This document shows positions 58,016 to 64,000 of a stretch of 64,000 nt of DNA, one piece after another (the stretch's first letter is position 1; each line of letters starts with the position of its first letter). The notes beneath the pieces were generated by a model. The model ran no database searches and had not been told where the DNA came from. It saw only the letters and a list, made by a program, of their open reading frames with translations. The position numbers were made by a program, and so were the translations under genes. Source of the DNA: Cephalopachus bancanus (taxonomy: Eukaryota; Chordata; Mammalia; Primates; Tarsiidae). Location of the stretch: the NCBI GenBank assembly GCA_027257055.1, contig JAPVLO010000887.1, forward strand, positions 186,001-250,000, written 5' to 3'.

Positions 58016-58307
58016 CTCTTCCTCTCCTAAACCATTTTTCTTGATTCTATTAAGCTGAAGAAGTTGTTGATATATTTTCTGACATTAAACCTTGTTTTAC
58101 TGAAATAAACCCCACCTGACTGGAACATTTTGTCCTTTTGTTAATACCTTTCCTAGTACATTTGCATTTCTTACTGAGAAAAATTGGGCTCTGATGTTCC
58201 TTTTGAATATCTTTGTCAGGATTGAGTATTAAGGTTATGCTGAACTCATAAAACAAATTGAGCATTCAGAAACTGCTTTCCTAAGGGCCTCTCTAGGCTC
58301 TAGTCTA

Positions 58308-61749
<3,442 letters not shown>

Positions 61750-61763
61750 AAGTAATAAATTCT

Positions 61764-61876
61764 CTTTTTTTAACATTAGAAAATATAGTTTATTTAGAAA
61801 GCAAATTAGAGAAAGAGAGAGAAAAGACTCACCTCCCCAAGGTAGGGGAGGGAGCCAAAGCTAGGAAACATGGCGC
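61764..61876 (-). mobile_element. Unnamed poly(A) retroposon, copy 2, antisense
   Basis: Shares with 20992-21166 the minus-strand text CATGTTTCCT, CTTTGG, CTTGGGGAGGTGA, a CTCTCTC tract and AATAAACTATATTTTCTAAT before the poly(A). It is shorter at its 5' end. AAGTAATAAATTCT flanks it at 61750-61763 and 61877-61890. Confidence 0.72.
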
Positions 61877-61890
61877 AAGTAATAAATTCT

Positions 61891-62379
61891 TTTTCCAATG
61901 TCATGACTCTCTTAGTGTTGTCACTCAGCCACCTCCATAAATTAAAACCCCTCAGGTTGTTGGGTTAGGACAATGTAATTTTTTTCTCTCCATAGAATTT
62001 CAGAATTGAAAAGGATCTTGTGGATCATTGCATTTTATCAGGTTTTTAGTCAGAAAAGGAAGCTAACGAATTGAGGGCAGACCCAGACCTCAGCACACCT
62101 GGCTAAGTGTGCTGTTCCATGAATATAAAGAAATGGTAATAAATTTATCTATCATTACATCTGATTTTGTTTGTTTACTATCTCTTTATTCTTAATTTAG
62201 CTGTCTTTATATGAGCATCGCCAAAAGATCCAGTTCATCTCTTTTTGCTTTTAGTAATATGGAAAGCATTCAGCCTCTTGTTTGTAACTTATTTTGCTGA
62301 AAAATGTAATACAAGTGGTGCTACTGGTTAAATGATTTTCTGCCTCTTTTTAAAAAGCCAGCATTTTAAATCAAGGGCT
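61891..62379. other. Unique intronic DNA
   Basis: Nothing recognised. Confidence 0.45.
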
Positions 62380-62620
62380 TCTAAACACATTTCGGTAGTG
62401 TGTGATGTGTGGATTAAGAGTGGATTCAGGGGTGAGATGGCTGCTTGCTAGCTGTGGTCCCCCATGGGAATCACTTATCTTCTCTGTGACTCAATTTCCT
62501 CATCTGTAGTATGGATTTATTTGGAGAAATAAGTCCAAATCATCAGTTACTGCCAAGTCTCTATGAGTTAATTCATGTAAATGACTGATACACAGAGTAA
62601 GCACTTAGTATCATCAGCTT
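62380..62620 (+). mobile_element. MIR, sense
   Basis: GTGGATTAAGAGTGGATTCA, TGCTTGCTAGCTGTGG, TGTGACTCAATTTCCTCATC, AGTTAATTCATGTAAATGAC and GTAAGCACTTAGTATCATCA in MIR order. Confidence 0.85.
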
Positions 62621-63229
62621 TATTGTTGTTATTATTATCACTATTCTCGAATAATGTAATCGGTTCTTTATTCAGGTGTATACATATGGCCAAGAGCCCT
62701 CTTTGGTATTTTGAGACTATCATGTGTATGGCAGTCATCTTTGTCGAAAAACTCAGTTTTTTGTTCTATGTGCCGTTATGCCTAAATCCTTAATTCTTGT
62801 CCCTTTCCTTTAATTCTCATAATCTTGAGGACTCAGTTTTATTCAGTTTCTTCCTGCCTTCATTGACATCAGCCTCACCAGTTTCTCTTAGTCATTCATC
62901 ATGTATCTTTTCAGCACATTCATCTTGAGCACCAGCTGCTGTGATGAGGAGGGGTGCTCTGTGTGTTATGAAGTGAATTAAGTTAGGCTTCCTGCCTTCA
63001 AAGAGCATCAGTCTTCTCAGGAGCCAGGAGATGCCTGTGAATCACGGAACACTGCACACGACACTATGAGGAGATACTAGGATGAGGAGGGGCACTGAAG
63101 GAGCTCAGAGAACAGAGCAGTCACTTTCTGTCAAGAGCACAAGGAAGGCTGCTGTGGAAGAAGGAGGCCTGCCCACAGCCATAATCACTGAGAAGGTGTC
63201 AGCAGGTGTGGGAAAGGAATTCCAAAGCA
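62621..63229. other. Unique intronic DNA
   Basis: Nothing recognised. Confidence 0.45.
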
Positions 63230-63445
63230 GGGTTTTTTAACCTCGGCCTTGTTGAAATTTTGGGCTGGATCATGTTTTGATGTGGACTGTCTTGTGAATG
63301 GTAGGTTGTTTAATGGTATTGATAATCTCTACCTACCAGATGCTTGTAGCACATAGACCTATTGTGACAGCCCAGGATATTTCTGAATATTGTCAAATGT
63401 CTTCTTCTGGGGGACAAAACCAGCCTTGCTTGAGACCTGCTGGTC
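63230..63445 (+). mobile_element. Family B DNA transposon, near full length
   Basis: TTTTTTAACCTCGGCCTTGT, AATTTTGGGCTGGATCATGT, ATTTCTGAATATTGTCAAAT and GCTTGAGACCTGCTGG follow the 13770 copy from end to end. Confidence 0.72.
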
Positions 63446-63896
63446 TAGGCCAAGAGACCAAAATGAGCAGTCATACTGTGGGAAAACAGGTACACACTTG
63501 CAGCAGAGGCACCATGAGAGGTGGTGTGGCTTTAGAACAGGCTACAGGAGGCTTGGAAGGCTGTGCTGAGGTGAGGGGGAGAATAGCAGGTCACTCAGAG
63601 TGAATCAGCAGAGTCACAGCAGTGGTTTTGTGTAGCATTGGGACAGCACATGCAAAGCTGTGCTGTTGCCTGACATGAGGAAGCATCACTAAATGCCAGC
63701 TACTGTTGTTACCATTATTATCAGACATGTTAAAAAGGGAGAGATGAAGGGAGGGCTGGGAGAGGGTAAGGGCCCAGGATCAGAGTGGTAGCAAAGAGAA
63801 GAGAAAAGACGAGTGGACAGCAGAGATACGGAGATAGGGAGAGAAGGGAGAGACAGGGCATCTGGGAACTGTGACATTTGCTTGGTGATAATATAT
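63446..63896. other. Unique intronic DNA, purine rich near its end
   Basis: 63730-63855 is AG rich (GGGAGAGATGAAGGGAGGGC and similar). Nothing else recognised. Confidence 0.45.
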
Positions 63897-64000
63897 GTAT
63901 ACAGTTATCCCTCAGTGTCCATAGGGGACTCATTCCAGGATCCCCGATGAATAACAAAATCCATGAATGCTCAAGACCCTGAATAAAATGGTGTAGTATT
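63897..64000 (+). mobile_element. Tigger-type (MER2-like) DNA transposon, cut by window edge
   Basis: ACAGTTATCCCTCAGTGTCC, ATAGGGGACTCATTCCAGGA, CATGAATGCTCAAGACCCTG and AAATGGTGTAGTATT are the left end of a MER2-like element in the + orientation. Only the first 104 bp are in view. Confidence 0.82.

Overview
This window reads as intronic DNA of a primate nuclear genome. It has no operons, ribosome binding sites, CRISPR arrays, tRNA or rRNA genes. About 40 % or more is interspersed repeats: over 25 Alu elements or fragments, L1 pieces of several ages, MIR, hAT, mariner and Tigger DNA transposons, and LTR remnants. Two Alu groups are present. One is old and AluJ-like. The other is a distinct group of about 11 copies with an altered middle and right arm (CTACAATAAATCAAAAAATT, a GTGGCC..GGCCAC hairpin, and a tail of ACTCCAACTC before the poly(A)). 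I do not know this group from anthropoids. No AluS/AluY copies and no lemur/loris-type Alus were seen. The L1 at the left edge also has a 5' region unlike the human one. My leading guess is a non-anthropoid primate, with tarsier most likely. This is inference and was not checked by search.

The only convincing host coding sequence is one short exon at 41287-41394. It encodes the conserved TBL1 start MSITSDEVNFLVYRYLQES and is bounded by a strong acceptor and donor. It is the first LisH-encoding exon of TBL1X (TBL1Y is the alternative), a WD40 adaptor of the NCoR/SMRT corepressor complex. The gene runs on the + strand. Bases 1-41286 are therefore the upstream intron, and 41395-64000 part of the next intron. 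I found no further TBL1 exon, so the window lies inside a large intron-rich 5' part of the gene.

Layout: 1-2570 is the antisense 5' half of an L1 (ORF2 start, ORF1, long CpG-bearing 5'UTR). 2571-23450 is intron with Alus, old L1 3' ends, MIRs, a mariner MITE with a nested Alu, and other DNA elements. 23450-27250 is a long repeat-poor stretch. 27250-31600 is mixed repeats. 31600-34550 is a second repeat-poor stretch. 34550-38400 is an Alu cluster. 38565-40780 holds an LTR and a mariner transposase remnant. 40900-41400 is an Alu, a (TC)n tract and the TBL1 exon. 41400-58800 has Alus, LTRs, and L1 and Tigger pieces, many of them nested. 58800-64000 is mostly unique, with a large TG/GA/TG microsatellite, a short retroposon copy and a truncated Tigger-type element at the edge.

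The most unusual signals are the distinct Alu lineage, an unnamed poly(A) retroposon with two target-site-duplicated copies (20992-21166 and 61764-61876), a fourfold tandem amplification inside a MIR promoter region, about 80-bp direct repeats around a mariner remnant, and a TBL1 3' splice site whose pyrimidine tract is a (TC)n microsatellite. I found no evidence of a wholly new gene system.
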